A stretch of DNA of 64,000 bases. Source: Acidobacteriota bacterium. Its GTDB lineage: Bacteria > Acidobacteriota > Blastocatellia > Pyrinomonadales > Pyrinomonadaceae. Numbering within the stretch: the first letter of the stretch is position 1; each line of letters begins with the position of its first letter. This document shows, piece after piece, positions 44,732-52,900 of the stretch. The stretch is taken from the NCBI GenBank assembly GCA_019639175.1, contig JAHBSK010000002.1:434001-498000 (forward strand). The letters are read 5' to 3'. The position numbers and the translations under genes are program-made. The notes beneath the pieces are model-generated. The model was not told where the DNA came from, ran no database searches, and was given only the letters and a program-made list of their open reading frames with translations.

Positions 44732-46513
44732 ATGAAAGTTAATAAATATATCGGATATTTACTTGTTTTGGGGGCATTTATGGGTGTCAGCGCCCAGACC
44801 CAGCAGGTAATATCGACCCAGGATGCCATAAATAAGATACTTGCTGATTCGGGAAAGCATTTTCGTGACGGCCTCTCTGCTTTAAAGGCGAACAAGCGGT
44901 CAGAATCTGCGGAGAAATTTGACAAGGCCGTAGAGGCATTTCTCGTATCGCCCTTTAATATCCAATCTGACCAAAAACTTCAGGCCTGTTATTCACAGCT
45001 TTTAGAAACGACATATCGCCTCGAATTTCCTTCAAATCAGAACCTTCCGCAGATACGTCCGCTTTCGGCGACCTGCGGCTGGAATTGGAACGAGGCCGAT
45101 TACCATCTGGCGGATGAAGTTGCCCAGATGGCTCGAAAGATGTCTGCCGCCCCGAGTAACAACGCAGCCATAGCAGCCGCGACGGGTGACAAGGATGCGG
45201 CGGTTTCGGCGGATGATCTGGTCGGATTCAATTCACAGGAATTTGAACCGTCTCCGCTTGACGATCTTTCCAGGCTGGAACTGACGCCGGAAGAACTTGA
45301 TATCGAGGGCAATCCGGTCGCACAGCAGCAGTATCAATACATCCAGACCGCAGTATCGAACCGGTCGCTTGGCTTTTCGTTCCAAGTGCATCCGATGATA
45401 CAGCAGTACATAAACTATTATCGCGGACGCGGACGCAAGACGATGGAGGTCGGACTTTATCGTTCGGGAATGTTCATGAGCATGGCCCGCCGCATCTTTC
45501 GCGAAGAAGGCGTGCCTGAGAACGTCGCGTGGCTCGGCCAGGTAGAAAGCGCGTGGAAGCCCGTGGCAATGTCGCACATGGCTGCTTCGGGCCTGTGGCA
45601 GTTCATTCCCGGGACCGGACAGCGTTTCGGACTTCGCAGAACCGCACACGTTGATGAACGCAACAGCTTTGATGAGGCGACAAGGGCCTCTGCCCGCTAT
45701 CTGAAATTCCTCGCGAACCGTTACGGCGGCAACTGGGAACTGGCAATGGCCGCCTATAACTGCGGCGAAGGCAACGTCGATCGTGCGATCCGCCGTGCCG
45801 GAGCATCCAATTTCTGGCTGGCTTATCCGTATCTGCCGCGAGAGACGCGTAACTATGTTCCGAACATCCTGGCGACGATCCTGATCGCGAACAACCCGAA
45901 TCAGTATGGTTTCGGCCACGTTCGTCCGGCGCCGCCGCTGAGGTATGACCGCATCCGCGTTCCTCCGTCAACCAACCTGAGCCTTATCGCTCAGGCCTCG
46001 GACACGACGGTGCAGTATATCCGTTATCTGAACCCGCATCTGCGGTCGAACATGACGCCGCCGGAGCCGTATATCGTAAACGTTCCTGCCGGCAAGGTGG
46101 ACAACGTGATGGCGGTCTTCCGCAAGATGCCTGCGTCAAAGGTCAACAACACTAACCTGGCGAACACCGTTCGCGGCGAGACGTGGCAGACCATCTCGAA
46201 CCGCACCGGCGTAAGCGTTGCCGACCTGATGACGGCAAATCCGGGAATGAAAACCCCGCGAGGAAAGGTCATGGTTCCGGTCCTTCCGGCCAATGCGAAT
46301 CGCGTTCAGGCAACCAGCTATGCCCGTCCGACATCGGGCGGACCGGCGCCTGCCGCGAGCAATGTAAAGGTTGTAAAGGCACAGGCCGGCGACACGGTGG
46401 CAAAACTGGCCGCGCGTCACGGAGCCGACCCGACCGAGGTGGCGAAGTTCAACGGTCTGCTGCCTAATTCGGTTCTCGGAGCAGGAAGGGAAATAAAGCT
46501 GCCTTCGGAATAG
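44732..46513 (+). CDS. mltD: Membrane-bound lytic transglycosylase D-like protein with LysM domains
   Basis: Cleaves peptidoglycan glycan strands to 1,6-anhydro products. The 593-residue exported protein starts with a signal peptide (1-21, SAQ), has an N-terminal region of unknown fold, then an SLT/family 1 transglycosylase domain with catalytic Glu272 (AWLGQVESAWKP), ASGLWQFIPGTGQRFGL, and AMAAYNCGEGNV, and two C-terminal LysM modules (about 405-455 partly, 480-525 and 548-593; VKAQAGDTVAKLAARHGADPTEVAKFNGL) that bind the wall. No lipobox Cys is seen, unlike E. coli MltD. Confidence 0.93.
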   Translation: MKVNKYIGYLLVLGAFMGVSAQTQQVISTQDAINKILADSGKHFRDGLSALKANKRSESAEKFDKAVEAFLVSPFNIQSDQKLQACYSQLLETTYRLEFPSNQNLPQIRPLSATCGWNWNEADYHLADEVAQMARKMSAAPSNNAAIAAATGDKDAAVSADDLVGFNSQEFEPSPLDDLSRLELTPEELDIEGNPVAQQQYQYIQTAVSNRSLGFSFQVHPMIQQYINYYRGRGRKTMEVGLYRSGMFMSMARRIFREEGVPENVAWLGQVESAWKPVAMSHMAASGLWQFIPGTGQRFGLRRTAHVDERNSFDEATRASARYLKFLANRYGGNWELAMAAYNCGEGNVDRAIRRAGASNFWLAYPYLPRETRNYVPNILATILIANNPNQYGFGHVRPAPPLRYDRIRVPPSTNLSLIAQASDTTVQYIRYLNPHLRSNMTPPEPYIVNVPAGKVDNVMAVFRKMPASKVNNTNLANTVRGETWQTISNRTGVSVADLMTANPGMKTPRGKVMVPVLPANANRVQATSYARPTSGGPAPAASNVKVVKAQAGDTVAKLAARHGADPTEVAKFNGLLPNSVLGAGREIKLPSE

Positions 46514-46535
46514 ACTGGTTCCGAACGATCTGTCA

Positions 46536-46570
46536 GGCCGGGTTATTTGTTGACCCGGCCTTTGTTCTTT
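46536..46570 (+). terminator. Terminator after the mltD-like gene
   Basis: GGCCGGGT (46536-46543) pairs perfectly with ACCCGGCC (46553-46560) and is followed by TTTGTTCTTT. The T-run abuts the ATG of the GntR gene at 46571. Confidence 0.88.
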
Positions 46571-47443
46571 ATGAAGATCTGGCTGACGAAAAATAACGGT
46601 GTTCCCGTGCGTGAACAGATCGTCACGCAGGTTCGCATAGCCGTTGCCAGCGGTGAACTGCGGCCCGGGCAAAAATTGCCCAGCACCCGCGAACTCGCCC
46701 GTCGTTTCGGAGTTCATCCGAACACGGTTTCCTCAGCTTATTCCGAACTTGCCGCGAGCGGCGATGTCGTCAACAAACACGGCAGCGGCATTTATGTCCG
46801 CAACGGCGGCGAAACGGAAAAGACCCTCGAAACACTGATAAATTCAATGCTGGCAGAGGCTGCCGATCTCGGTTTTACGCGACAGGACGTTATCGGCCAT
46901 CTAACCGGCACCCATCACGAATTTCGCGGCTTTGCCGTCATTGAACCGAACCCCGCTCTTCGCCAGATATTGATGGACGAGGTCGCGGAGGCGACACAGG
47001 CCGAGGTCATTGGCGTGGACATCGAGGATCTCGCTGCAAATCCTTTTCATGGTTATCGTTTTACGGCGATGTTCGATGAAGAGCCGAAACTTGCCGGAAA
47101 ACTCGGGGAGAGGGAATGCGTATTTCTGAAACCGAACTCCGTCGCGAATGCCATGGCAGGCCGCGACCGTCCCGATGTTTCCGAGGTCATTGCCGCCGTT
47201 TCCGGCTGGGATGATTTTCTTACGCTTGCACGGCTTTTTCTCATTGCCGCAAAGGTCGATGCTGACGCCATCGTCACCTGCTCGACCGGTGAACCGGACT
47301 GGCCTCGCCGTATCAAACCTGCTTCCCGTATCATCTGCGACATCTCTACCGCACAGCTTATCGGCGATGATGAACGCGTCAACGTTTTTCACGTCATTGC
47401 CGAAAGTTCGCTGAACGATCTGCGGCAGATCGCGGGCCTCTGA
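46571..47443 (+). CDS. GntR family transcriptional regulator
   Basis: A 290-residue regulator. Residues 1-75 are a GntR winged helix (VPVREQIVTQVRIAVASGELRPGQKLPSTRELARRFGVHPNTVSSAYSELAASGDVVNKHGSGIYV), closest to the YtrA/YhcF type. The large C-terminal domain (about 85-290; FRGFAVIEPNPALRQILMDEVAEATQAEVIGVDIEDL and on) has an alpha/beta look and no aminotransferase lysine, so it is not MocR; its ligand is unknown. ATG 46571 follows directly the terminator of the previous gene with no Shine-Dalgarno, so the promoter or the start needs thought. Confidence 0.85.
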   Translation: MKIWLTKNNGVPVREQIVTQVRIAVASGELRPGQKLPSTRELARRFGVHPNTVSSAYSELAASGDVVNKHGSGIYVRNGGETEKTLETLINSMLAEAADLGFTRQDVIGHLTGTHHEFRGFAVIEPNPALRQILMDEVAEATQAEVIGVDIEDLAANPFHGYRFTAMFDEEPKLAGKLGERECVFLKPNSVANAMAGRDRPDVSEVIAAVSGWDDFLTLARLFLIAAKVDADAIVTCSTGEPDWPRRIKPASRIICDISTAQLIGDDERVNVFHVIAESSLNDLRQIAGL

Positions 47444-47485
47444 GGCATTAGGAACGATACGACATCTTAAAGCTGCTTTCCCGGC

Positions 47486-47523
47486 TTGACAAATTTTTCT
47501 ATTGTAACTATATTCGTTACAGA
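47486..47523 (+). promoter_or_regulatory. Promoter and Rrf2 operator of the rrf2 gene
   Basis: TTGACA (47486-47491), a 17-bp spacer and TATATT (47509-47514) form a near-consensus sigma70-type promoter. The perfect palindrome TGTAAC-TATATTC-GTTACA (47503-47521) covers the -10 element. The ATG at 47523 is nine bases after the -10, so the mRNA is leaderless or nearly so. The same palindrome occurs at 52290-52308, which supports autoregulation by the encoded repressor. Confidence 0.8.
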
Positions 47524-47948
47524 TGGCAGCGAACAGTCAATTTGCGATGGCGGTACACACTCTCTCGATGCTTGCGGGGCGTCGCGATGAGAATGTGAAA
47601 TCCGATTGGCTTGCGGCCAGCGTAAATACCAATCCGGTCGTGATCAGACGGTTGTTGGGACAACTGGGACACGCCGGGCTTGTCATATCGCAAACAGGAG
47701 CTCACGGCGGCACACGGCTGGCAAGATGTCCAAATGAGATAAGCCTTTGTGAAATTTACAAGGCCGTTTCCTGCGGAGAGGTCTTTGCCCTGCATCCGAA
47801 AGAGCCTAGTCAGGATTGTCCCGTCGGTAAAAATATAGAAGCGGTACTTTGCGGTATTCAAAAGGAAATAGACAAAGGCATTCACGAAACACTTTCGGGA
47901 TACACGCTCCAGAATGTTTTTGAACTCATAGGACAGGGAAAGAACTAA
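47523..47948 (+). CDS. Rrf2 family transcriptional regulator
   Basis: A 141-residue winged-helix regulator of the Rrf2 family (NSQFAMAVHTLSMLAG; VIRRLLGQLGHAGLVISQTGAHGGTRLAR; ISLCEIYKAVS), YwnA-like. It has five cysteines (69, 76, 84, 99, 110), but they do not show the CX5CX5C spacing of the IscR cluster site, so a thiol- or electrophile-based sensor without Fe-S cluster is more likely (inference). Its own promoter, the nitroreductase upstream region and the trxA promoter share the TGTAAC-N7-GTTACA site. It probably represses this redox cluster. Confidence 0.93.
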   Translation: MAANSQFAMAVHTLSMLAGRRDENVKSDWLAASVNTNPVVIRRLLGQLGHAGLVISQTGAHGGTRLARCPNEISLCEIYKAVSCGEVFALHPKEPSQDCPVGKNIEAVLCGIQKEIDKGIHETLSGYTLQNVFELIGQGKN

Positions 47949-47966
47949 ATTTTTTTAACGATATTT

Positions 47967-47985
47967 GTAGCAAAAGATGTTACAG
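47967..47985 (+). promoter_or_regulatory. Probable Rrf2 operator before the nitroreductase gene
   Basis: TGTAGC-AAAAGAT-GTTACA differs from the perfect palindrome at 47503 and 52290 by one base in the left arm. It lies 22 bp before the ATG of the nitroreductase gene. Promoter boxes here are not clear. Confidence 0.65.
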
Positions 47986-48007
47986 ACTGGTTAAGGAGGA
48001 ACGAACA

Positions 48008-48661
48008 ATGGGAAGGGAATTTGTTGAAAAAGAAAAGATAGTGGAATCGCTGAACTGGCGATATGCGGTCAAATTGTACGATGCATCGCGCAAGGTCTCT
48101 GAGGCTGACTGGAAACTCCTTGAGGACGCAATGCTGCTTGCTCCTTCAAGCATGGGCATACAGCCTTATAAATTCATAGTCGTCAAGGATCCGGAGACCC
48201 GCGAACGCCTGAAAAGCGTCTCTTACGGCCAAACACAGATAACCGATGCGTCGCACCTGGTCGTCTTTGCCTATAAGAAAACGCTTACCGATACCGATGC
48301 GGAAAAACTGATCGACCGCATAGCCGGTGTCCGCGGCACCTCGCGTGAATCGCTTGCGGATCTTGAAGCATCGATCAGGTCTGCGGCAAAGAAGGCGGTA
48401 GATGGAGGTTATGTTGAGACCTGGAATTCGCGTCAGGCATACATCGCCCTCGGATTTCTGATCGAAACCGCCGCGATGATGGGCATCGACGCAACTCCGA
48501 TGGAAGGTTTCGACGCGGAAAGATACAACGAGATTTTGGGCCTTGACGATCATGCTGCCGTGGCTGTGGCCGCAGTCGGTTACAGAGACGCTGAAAATGA
48601 TTGGCTGGCTCCGCTGCCAAAGGTCAGAAAGGACCCAGCCGATCTGATAGTGCATGTCTGA
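48008..48661 (+). CDS. NAD(P)H-dependent nitroreductase / flavin oxidoreductase
   Basis: A 217-residue nitroreductase-fold flavoprotein (NfsB-like). Typical blocks are WRYAVKLYDASRKVSEADWKLLEDAMLLAPSSMGIQPYKFIVVKD (FMN binding), VETWNSRQAYIALGFLIETAAMMGIDATPMEGFD and AVAVAAVGYR. Such enzymes reduce nitroaromatics, quinones or other electrophiles with NAD(P)H. AAGGAGG lies eight bases before ATG 48008. It follows the Rrf2 gene by 59 bp, with a near-perfect operator between, so it is the likely primary target of that regulator. Confidence 0.93.
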   Translation: MGREFVEKEKIVESLNWRYAVKLYDASRKVSEADWKLLEDAMLLAPSSMGIQPYKFIVVKDPETRERLKSVSYGQTQITDASHLVVFAYKKTLTDTDAEKLIDRIAGVRGTSRESLADLEASIRSAAKKAVDGGYVETWNSRQAYIALGFLIETAAMMGIDATPMEGFDAERYNEILGLDDHAAVAVAAVGYRDAENDWLAPLPKVRKDPADLIVHV

Positions 48662-48979
48662 CACGCGACCAACAAAGCTTTTAACGAGCAAAGGGAAGGT
48701 TTTTTATCGAACAAGGGGAAGGTAATATTATGTTCAGGCGAGTATCAAAGAGCGATGTGGGCGAATGGGGATCGGTTCCGATACTGTATGCAGCATCAAA
48801 ATTGATGGGTGTTTACCCGCAGTTTCTAAGGGTAAGCATGGCGGTGTATCGCCTGATGATGTGACCGCTGTTGCCTGAAAATATATTTCAGCCTGTCAGG
48901 ACAGGGACAGCGCGGTTATAATGCTGTTACTGCTGGAAATCATACTAAAAAAAGGAATTTCGGAGGAACGAAAAAATAA
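48662..48979 (+). other. Gap between nitroreductase and YceI genes
   Basis: 318 bp. It holds a possible 44-codon reading frame (48730-48864, listed separately) and a TATAAT-like element near 48916 (GGTTATAATGC) that could serve the YceI gene. Repeated GGGAAGG words lie around 48691-48722. Nothing else is seen. Confidence 0.5.
48730..48864 (+). CDS. Possible small protein (44 residues)
   Basis: ATG 48730 opens a short frame preceded by GGGGAAGG about eight bases upstream, a plausible ribosome site. The predicted peptide starts MFRRVSKSDVGEWGSVP and ends VYRLMM; it is basic and moderately hydrophobic. No family is recognised, and such short frames occur by chance, so this is tentative. Confidence 0.3.
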   Translation: MFRRVSKSDVGEWGSVPILYAASKLMGVYPQFLRVSMAVYRLMM

Positions 48980-49642
48980 ATGAGGACATTGGGGATATTG
49001 ATAATTGCTGTGGCGGTCTTCGTCGCGGCGTGTGCTGATCCGGCGGCAAACAAGCCAAAGGCGACAACGTCGGACGTGACAAACACGGATCCGGCAAACA
49101 CACAGGCAAACACCGCCTCGGCTGAACAGCCAAAAGGCGAGCTTGTGGAGCTGAACTCAGAGAACACAAAACTTGAATTCACCGGTTCTAAAGTGACCGG
49201 AAAGCATGACGGCGGTTTCAAAACGGTCAGGGGAAACATCGATCTTGTTGACGGAAAGGCCGAGGGCAGCACCGTCAGGGTCGAGATAGACATGGCTTCG
49301 GTTTACACTGACGCCGACGGCCTGACGGAACATCTGAAGAATGAGGATTTTTTCCTGGTCTCTCAGCATCCGACATCGACGTTCAACCTGACAAAGATCG
49401 AGGCCGATCCGGCAAAGGCGCCGGACGGTTACACGGTCAGCGGCGAACTTGAACTTCGCGGCGTCAAAAAGCAGATCTCATTTCCGGCAACGATCAAAAC
49501 CGCTGCCGCTGAGGTCACTGTCGATTCGGAATTTTCGATCAATCGCAGGGATTTCGGTGTCAATTATGACGGAAAGGCAAACGACCTTATTCGCGACGAT
49601 GTGGTCATTCGTCTGTCGATAAAGGCCCCGAGAAAGAAATAA
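48980..49642 (+). CDS. YceI family lipoprotein
   Basis: A 220-residue exported lipoprotein: hydrophobic signal ending VFVAAC with Cys18 as the lipidated residue, a Thr/Asn-rich linker, then a YceI beta-barrel (about 50-220; LNSENTKLEFTGSKVTGKHDGGFKTVRGNIDLVDGKAEGSTVRVEIDMASV, LRGVKKQISFPATIKT, DFGVNYDG). YceI proteins bind isoprenoid quinones or similar lipids in the periplasm. The position among quinone and electrophile reductases fits such a role. Confidence 0.92.
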   Translation: MRTLGILIIAVAVFVAACADPAANKPKATTSDVTNTDPANTQANTASAEQPKGELVELNSENTKLEFTGSKVTGKHDGGFKTVRGNIDLVDGKAEGSTVRVEIDMASVYTDADGLTEHLKNEDFFLVSQHPTSTFNLTKIEADPAKAPDGYTVSGELELRGVKKQISFPATIKTAAAEVTVDSEFSINRRDFGVNYDGKANDLIRDDVVIRLSIKAPRKK

Positions 49643-49738
49643 ACAGATTCCCGCGAGGCCCGCAGTCACCGTGACAGTTTTTCCTGTCTTTAACTAGGGC
49701 ATGGCTTCAGCAGGCTTCGCGGGATAAATATCTTTTCT

Positions 49739-50755
49739 ATGAAGGCATACGAGATACGGCAGTTCGGTGTGGACGAGCTTGTGCTTGCCGACCGTGACGT
49801 GCCAAAACCGGATACGGACGAGGTTCTTGTCCGGCTTTACGCCGCGTCGATCAATTACCGCGACCTGATGGTGGTCAAGGGGACGTACAATCCCCGGATG
49901 AAATTTCCGACAGTTCCATTCTCTGACGGAGCAGGCGAGGTCATTGAGGTCGGTGAGGGCGTTACCGAATGGAAACCGGGCGACCGCGTTATGCCGATCG
50001 TGGCTCAGCATTGGTACGACGGGAGCCTTACCGAGGCGATCAGACGAACATCGCTCGGCAGCGGCCCGCATTGGGACGGCACTCTGCGTGAATATGCAAC
50101 CTTCGGTGCGGCATCGCTTGTCCGAATTCCCGATCACCTGTCGTATGAAGAAGCGGCAACGCTGCCTTGCGCGGCAATTACGGCGTGGCATGCGCTTGTG
50201 GAAGCAGGCCGGTTAAAGGCAGGTGAAACGGTCCTGACGCTTGGAACGGGCGGCGTTTCAGTCTTTGCCGTTCAGTTGGCGAAGATGTCGGGAGCAAAAG
50301 TAATTTCCACATCGAGCAGCAGTGACAAGATCGCTAAATTGAGAGAACTAGGAGCGGACGAGGCCATAAATTATCGCGATGTACCTGAATGGGACAAGGC
50401 CGTTATGGAACTGACCGGCGGAACAGGTGTCGATCATGTGATAGAGGTCGGCGGTGCGGGAACATTGCCCAGGTCGGTCAGGGCGGTTCGGTTTGGCGGC
50501 CATATCGGAATGATCGGGGCGCTTTCAGGAGCGGGTTCTTTCGATCCGGTCGCGGTCTTTATGAAGAACGTTCGCGTAAGCGGCATCTATATCGGCTCCA
50601 AACGGATTTTCGAGGAAATGAACCGGGCTGTCGAGGAAAACAAAATGCGGCCCGTTATTGACCGCGTATTTCCGTTTGCCGAGGCTCGCGACGCGCTCAA
50701 ATATATGGAAAGCGGCTCTCATTTCGGCAAGATCGTGGTGCGTATCAGCGAATGA
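49739..50755 (+). CDS. Zinc-free MDR family NAD(P)-dependent reductase (quinone oxidoreductase-like)
   Basis: A 338-residue medium-chain dehydrogenase/reductase. The N-terminal GroES-like domain ([50 protein letters not shown]) lacks the catalytic and structural zinc cysteines, as in quinone reductases. The Rossmann domain has [28 protein letters not shown], where GTGGVS replaces the usual AAGGVG. Likely reduces quinones or enones with NADPH. It overlaps the LLM flavoprotein gene by ATGA, so the two are translated together. Confidence 0.9.
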   Translation: MKAYEIRQFGVDELVLADRDVPKPDTDEVLVRLYAASINYRDLMVVKGTYNPRMKFPTVPFSDGAGEVIEVGEGVTEWKPGDRVMPIVAQHWYDGSLTEAIRRTSLGSGPHWDGTLREYATFGAASLVRIPDHLSYEEAATLPCAAITAWHALVEAGRLKAGETVLTLGTGGVSVFAVQLAKMSGAKVISTSSSSDKIAKLRELGADEAINYRDVPEWDKAVMELTGGTGVDHVIEVGGAGTLPRSVRAVRFGGHIGMIGALSGAGSFDPVAVFMKNVRVSGIYIGSKRIFEEMNRAVEENKMRPVIDRVFPFAEARDALKYMESGSHFGKIVVRISE

Positions 50756-51798
50756 CCGCAGAAGTTTTCGAGTCTTTAGGTATGGCAAGCGAGATAAAGA
50801 TCCCAATTTCGGTATTAGACCTTGTTCCTGTTATTGAAGGCGGAACGCTCGATGAATCGTTCAAAAATTCGGTGGAACTGGCCCGGCTTGCCGAGCGGCT
50901 GGGATACAACCGTTATTGGCTGGCGGAACACCACAATATGCCGGGCATAGCCAGTGCGGCGACATCGGTCGTCATCGGGCATATCGCGGCGGCGACCAAG
51001 AGCATTCGCGTTGGAGCAGGCGGCATCATGCTGCCAAATCATGCACCGATCGTGATAGCCGAACAGTTCGGGACGCTCGAATCGCTTTTTCCGGGCCGTA
51101 TCGATCTGGGAATAGGCAGGGCACCGGGAAGCGACCGCCTGACGGCACACGCTTTGCGCCGGGCCTTGCAGGGCGACGATCTGCCGGAGCTTTTGCGTGA
51201 GCTTCAGTTCTTTTTTGCCGAACCCGAGCCTGGACAGCGTGTTCAGGCAGTTCCCGGAGCCGGCCTGGACATACCGATCTGGCTTTTGGGTTCGAGCGAT
51301 TTTTCCGCACGGCTGGCAGGAAGGCTTGGGCTGCCGTTTGCCTTTGCGGCCCATTTTTCGCCGGAAGGAACTCTGCCGGCTTTGGCGATCTATCGGAGCG
51401 AGTTTCGGCCTTCGGAGAAGCTCGAAAAGCCGTATGCGATGGTTGCCGTAAGTGTCATCGCCGCCGACACCACAAAACAAGCTGAATATCTGGCAACATC
51501 ACAATTTCAGTCATTTCTGAATGTGATAAAGAACGATCCCGGACGAATACAGCCTCCGGTCGATGACATGGACAAGCTGTGGTCGCCGGTGGAAAAGCAG
51601 ATGGTGATGTCGCGGCTCAGTGCCTCGGTGATCGGCGATAAAGCTCGTGTCCGAGAGGGGCTTTCCGCACTTATCTATCGGACCGCTGCGGATGAGATCA
51701 TGGTAAGCGCTATAATATACGATCATAAGGCAAGGCTTCGGTCACACGAGATAGTGGCGGAAGTTCGTGCAGAGGCTTCGACGACAGCGGCACGATAG
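50752..51798 (+). CDS. LLM class flavin-dependent oxidoreductase
   Basis: A 348-residue luciferase-like monooxygenase (bacterial-luciferase TIM barrel; [88 protein letters not shown]). Members use reduced FMN to oxidise or cleave small organic substrates; this subtype resembles the MsnO8/YhbW group of unknown substrate. ATG 50752 overlaps the previous stop; ATG 50782 is a second possible start and would match the family beginning better. Part of the redox cluster. Confidence 0.9.
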   Translation: MTAEVFESLGMASEIKIPISVLDLVPVIEGGTLDESFKNSVELARLAERLGYNRYWLAEHHNMPGIASAATSVVIGHIAAATKSIRVGAGGIMLPNHAPIVIAEQFGTLESLFPGRIDLGIGRAPGSDRLTAHALRRALQGDDLPELLRELQFFFAEPEPGQRVQAVPGAGLDIPIWLLGSSDFSARLAGRLGLPFAFAAHFSPEGTLPALAIYRSEFRPSEKLEKPYAMVAVSVIAADTTKQAEYLATSQFQSFLNVIKNDPGRIQPPVDDMDKLWSPVEKQMVMSRLSASVIGDKARVREGLSALIYRTAADEIMVSAIIYDHKARLRSHEIVAEVRAEASTTAAR

Positions 51799-51847
51799 CT
51801 GTTTTATCACTTTATTCTGAAAAGAAAATAACAGAGGAGACAGGAAC

Positions 51848-52273
51848 ATGGCGGAAAGAAAAGCAAATGCGGAATGGAAAGGCAGCTTGAACGAGGGAAC
51901 GGGCAAGGTCTCGTTGGGAAGCGGGCTTTTTGAAGGCGCGTATTCATTTGGCACACGGTTGGGCGACGATCCGGGAACGAACCCGGAGGAATGGCTGGGA
52001 GCATCTTTGGCCGGATGCTTTGCAATGGCACTGAACGCGGCATTGGAACGCGGCGGACATCCGGCGGACAGCGTAAATGCCGAGGCGAAAGTATTTCTCG
52101 GTAAGGACGACACCGGGCTGAAGATAAACAGGATCGACCTGACGGCTGACGTGGCTATATCCGGCATCGGGGAAGAGCAGTTTCAGTCCATTGCGGCTGA
52201 TGCCAAGAAGAACTGCCCGATCAGCCGTGCCCTTGCCGCCACTGACATAACGCTGGAAGCAAGAATGGTTTAA
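51848..52273 (+). CDS. OsmC family peroxiredoxin
   Basis: A 141-residue OsmC/Ohr protein that reduces organic hydroperoxides. The two redox cysteines are in place: Cys57 (peroxidatic, WLGASLAGCFAMAL) and Cys123 (resolving, AKKNCPISRAL). The sequence (GTGKVSLGSGLFEGAYSFGTRLGDDPGTNPEEWLGA) is of the OsmC rather than the Ohr subgroup. GAGGAGA lies seven bases before the ATG. It follows the LLM gene by 49 bp; the next promoter carries the Rrf2 palindrome. Confidence 0.94.
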   Translation: MAERKANAEWKGSLNEGTGKVSLGSGLFEGAYSFGTRLGDDPGTNPEEWLGASLAGCFAMALNAALERGGHPADSVNAEAKVFLGKDDTGLKINRIDLTADVAISGIGEEQFQSIAADAKKNCPISRALAATDITLEARMV

Positions 52274-52281
52274 GAGGGAAT

Positions 52282-52310
52282 TTGACAACTGTAACATTAT
52301 TAGTTACAAT
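52282..52310 (+). promoter_or_regulatory. Promoter P1 with Rrf2 operator before trxA
   Basis: TTGACA (52282-52287), 17-bp spacer, TACAAT (52305-52310). The perfect palindrome TGTAAC-ATTATTA-GTTACA (52290-52308) fills the spacer and overlaps the -10, identical in both arms to the rrf2 operator. Transcription would start near 52317 and give a leader of about 100 bases. Confidence 0.8.
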
Positions 52311-52363
52311 TTATCAAGGCCGGGCAAAGAGGCTGGGCGATCTCGCCAAAGCCAACAGCGGTT

Positions 52364-52393
52364 TTGCTCTTTTGTTTTTGCCCGCGATATAAT
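52364..52393 (+). promoter_or_regulatory. Second promoter P2 before trxA
   Basis: TATAAT (52388-52393) with TTGCTC (52364-52369) at an 18-bp spacer lies about 26 bp before the trxA ATG and lacks the Rrf2 palindrome. It would give basal thioredoxin expression independent of the regulated promoter P1. Confidence 0.55.
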
Positions 52394-52419
52394 CAAAAGA
52401 TCAGATATCGGAGATTAAA

Positions 52420-52746
52420 ATGGCAAATTTTACCAAAGCCGTAACGGACGGCGATTTTGAAACAGATGTTTTGGGCGCGGACAAGCCCGTGTTGGTCGAT
52501 TTTTGGGCCGAATGGTGCGGGCCGTGCCGGATGATAGCTCCGTCGCTGGAAGCGGTGGCGGAAGAGTATGAAGGCAAGGCAGGCATCTATAAGATGAACG
52601 TTGACGAGAATCAGAACGTTCCGCAGCGTTTCGGCATTCGCGGCATCCCGACGCTCATTCTCTTTAAGGGCGGCGAGGAGCAGGAACGCATTGTCGGTGC
52701 TGTTTCAAAGGATGCGATCGCAAAGGTGATCGAAAAATACGTATAG
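52420..52746 (+). CDS. trxA: Thioredoxin
   Basis: A 108-residue cytosolic thioredoxin that reduces protein disulfides. The active site is WCGPC with Cys33 and Cys36 in PVLVDFWAEWCGPCRMIAPSLE, the cis-proline is in GIRGIPTLILFKGGEE, and the length is that of classical TrxA. GGAG lies about seven bases before the ATG. Expression from two promoters, one with the Rrf2 operator, places it in the redox regulon. Confidence 0.97.
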   Translation: MANFTKAVTDGDFETDVLGADKPVLVDFWAEWCGPCRMIAPSLEAVAEEYEGKAGIYKMNVDENQNVPQRFGIRGIPTLILFKGGEEQERIVGAVSKDAIAKVIEKYV

Positions 52747-52759
52747 TTTTTGACACAGA

Positions 52760-52793
52760 TGCCCGGCAACAGCCTTTTTGGCATTGCCGGGCA
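52760..52793 (+). terminator. Hairpin after trxA
   Basis: TGCCCGGCAA (52760-52769) and TTGCCGGGCA (52784-52793) form a perfect 10-bp stem 13 bp after the stop codon. No T-run follows, so it may be a stability hairpin or a weak terminator; the gene on the other strand converges from 52901. Confidence 0.65.
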
Positions 52794-52900
52794 TTACTGC
52801 GCCCCGACCAGCGGTCAAACACACCGTCCGGGAAAAGAATTTGACCGGACACGCGAGGCATAAACCGCACGTACCCGGCCAAAGTTGGATAAAGGCCAAA

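Noticed and set aside
51799..51847. Possible Rrf2 site before osmC
   Set aside because: CTGTT and AACAG are present but the spacing and arms do not match TGTAAC-N7-GTTACA.
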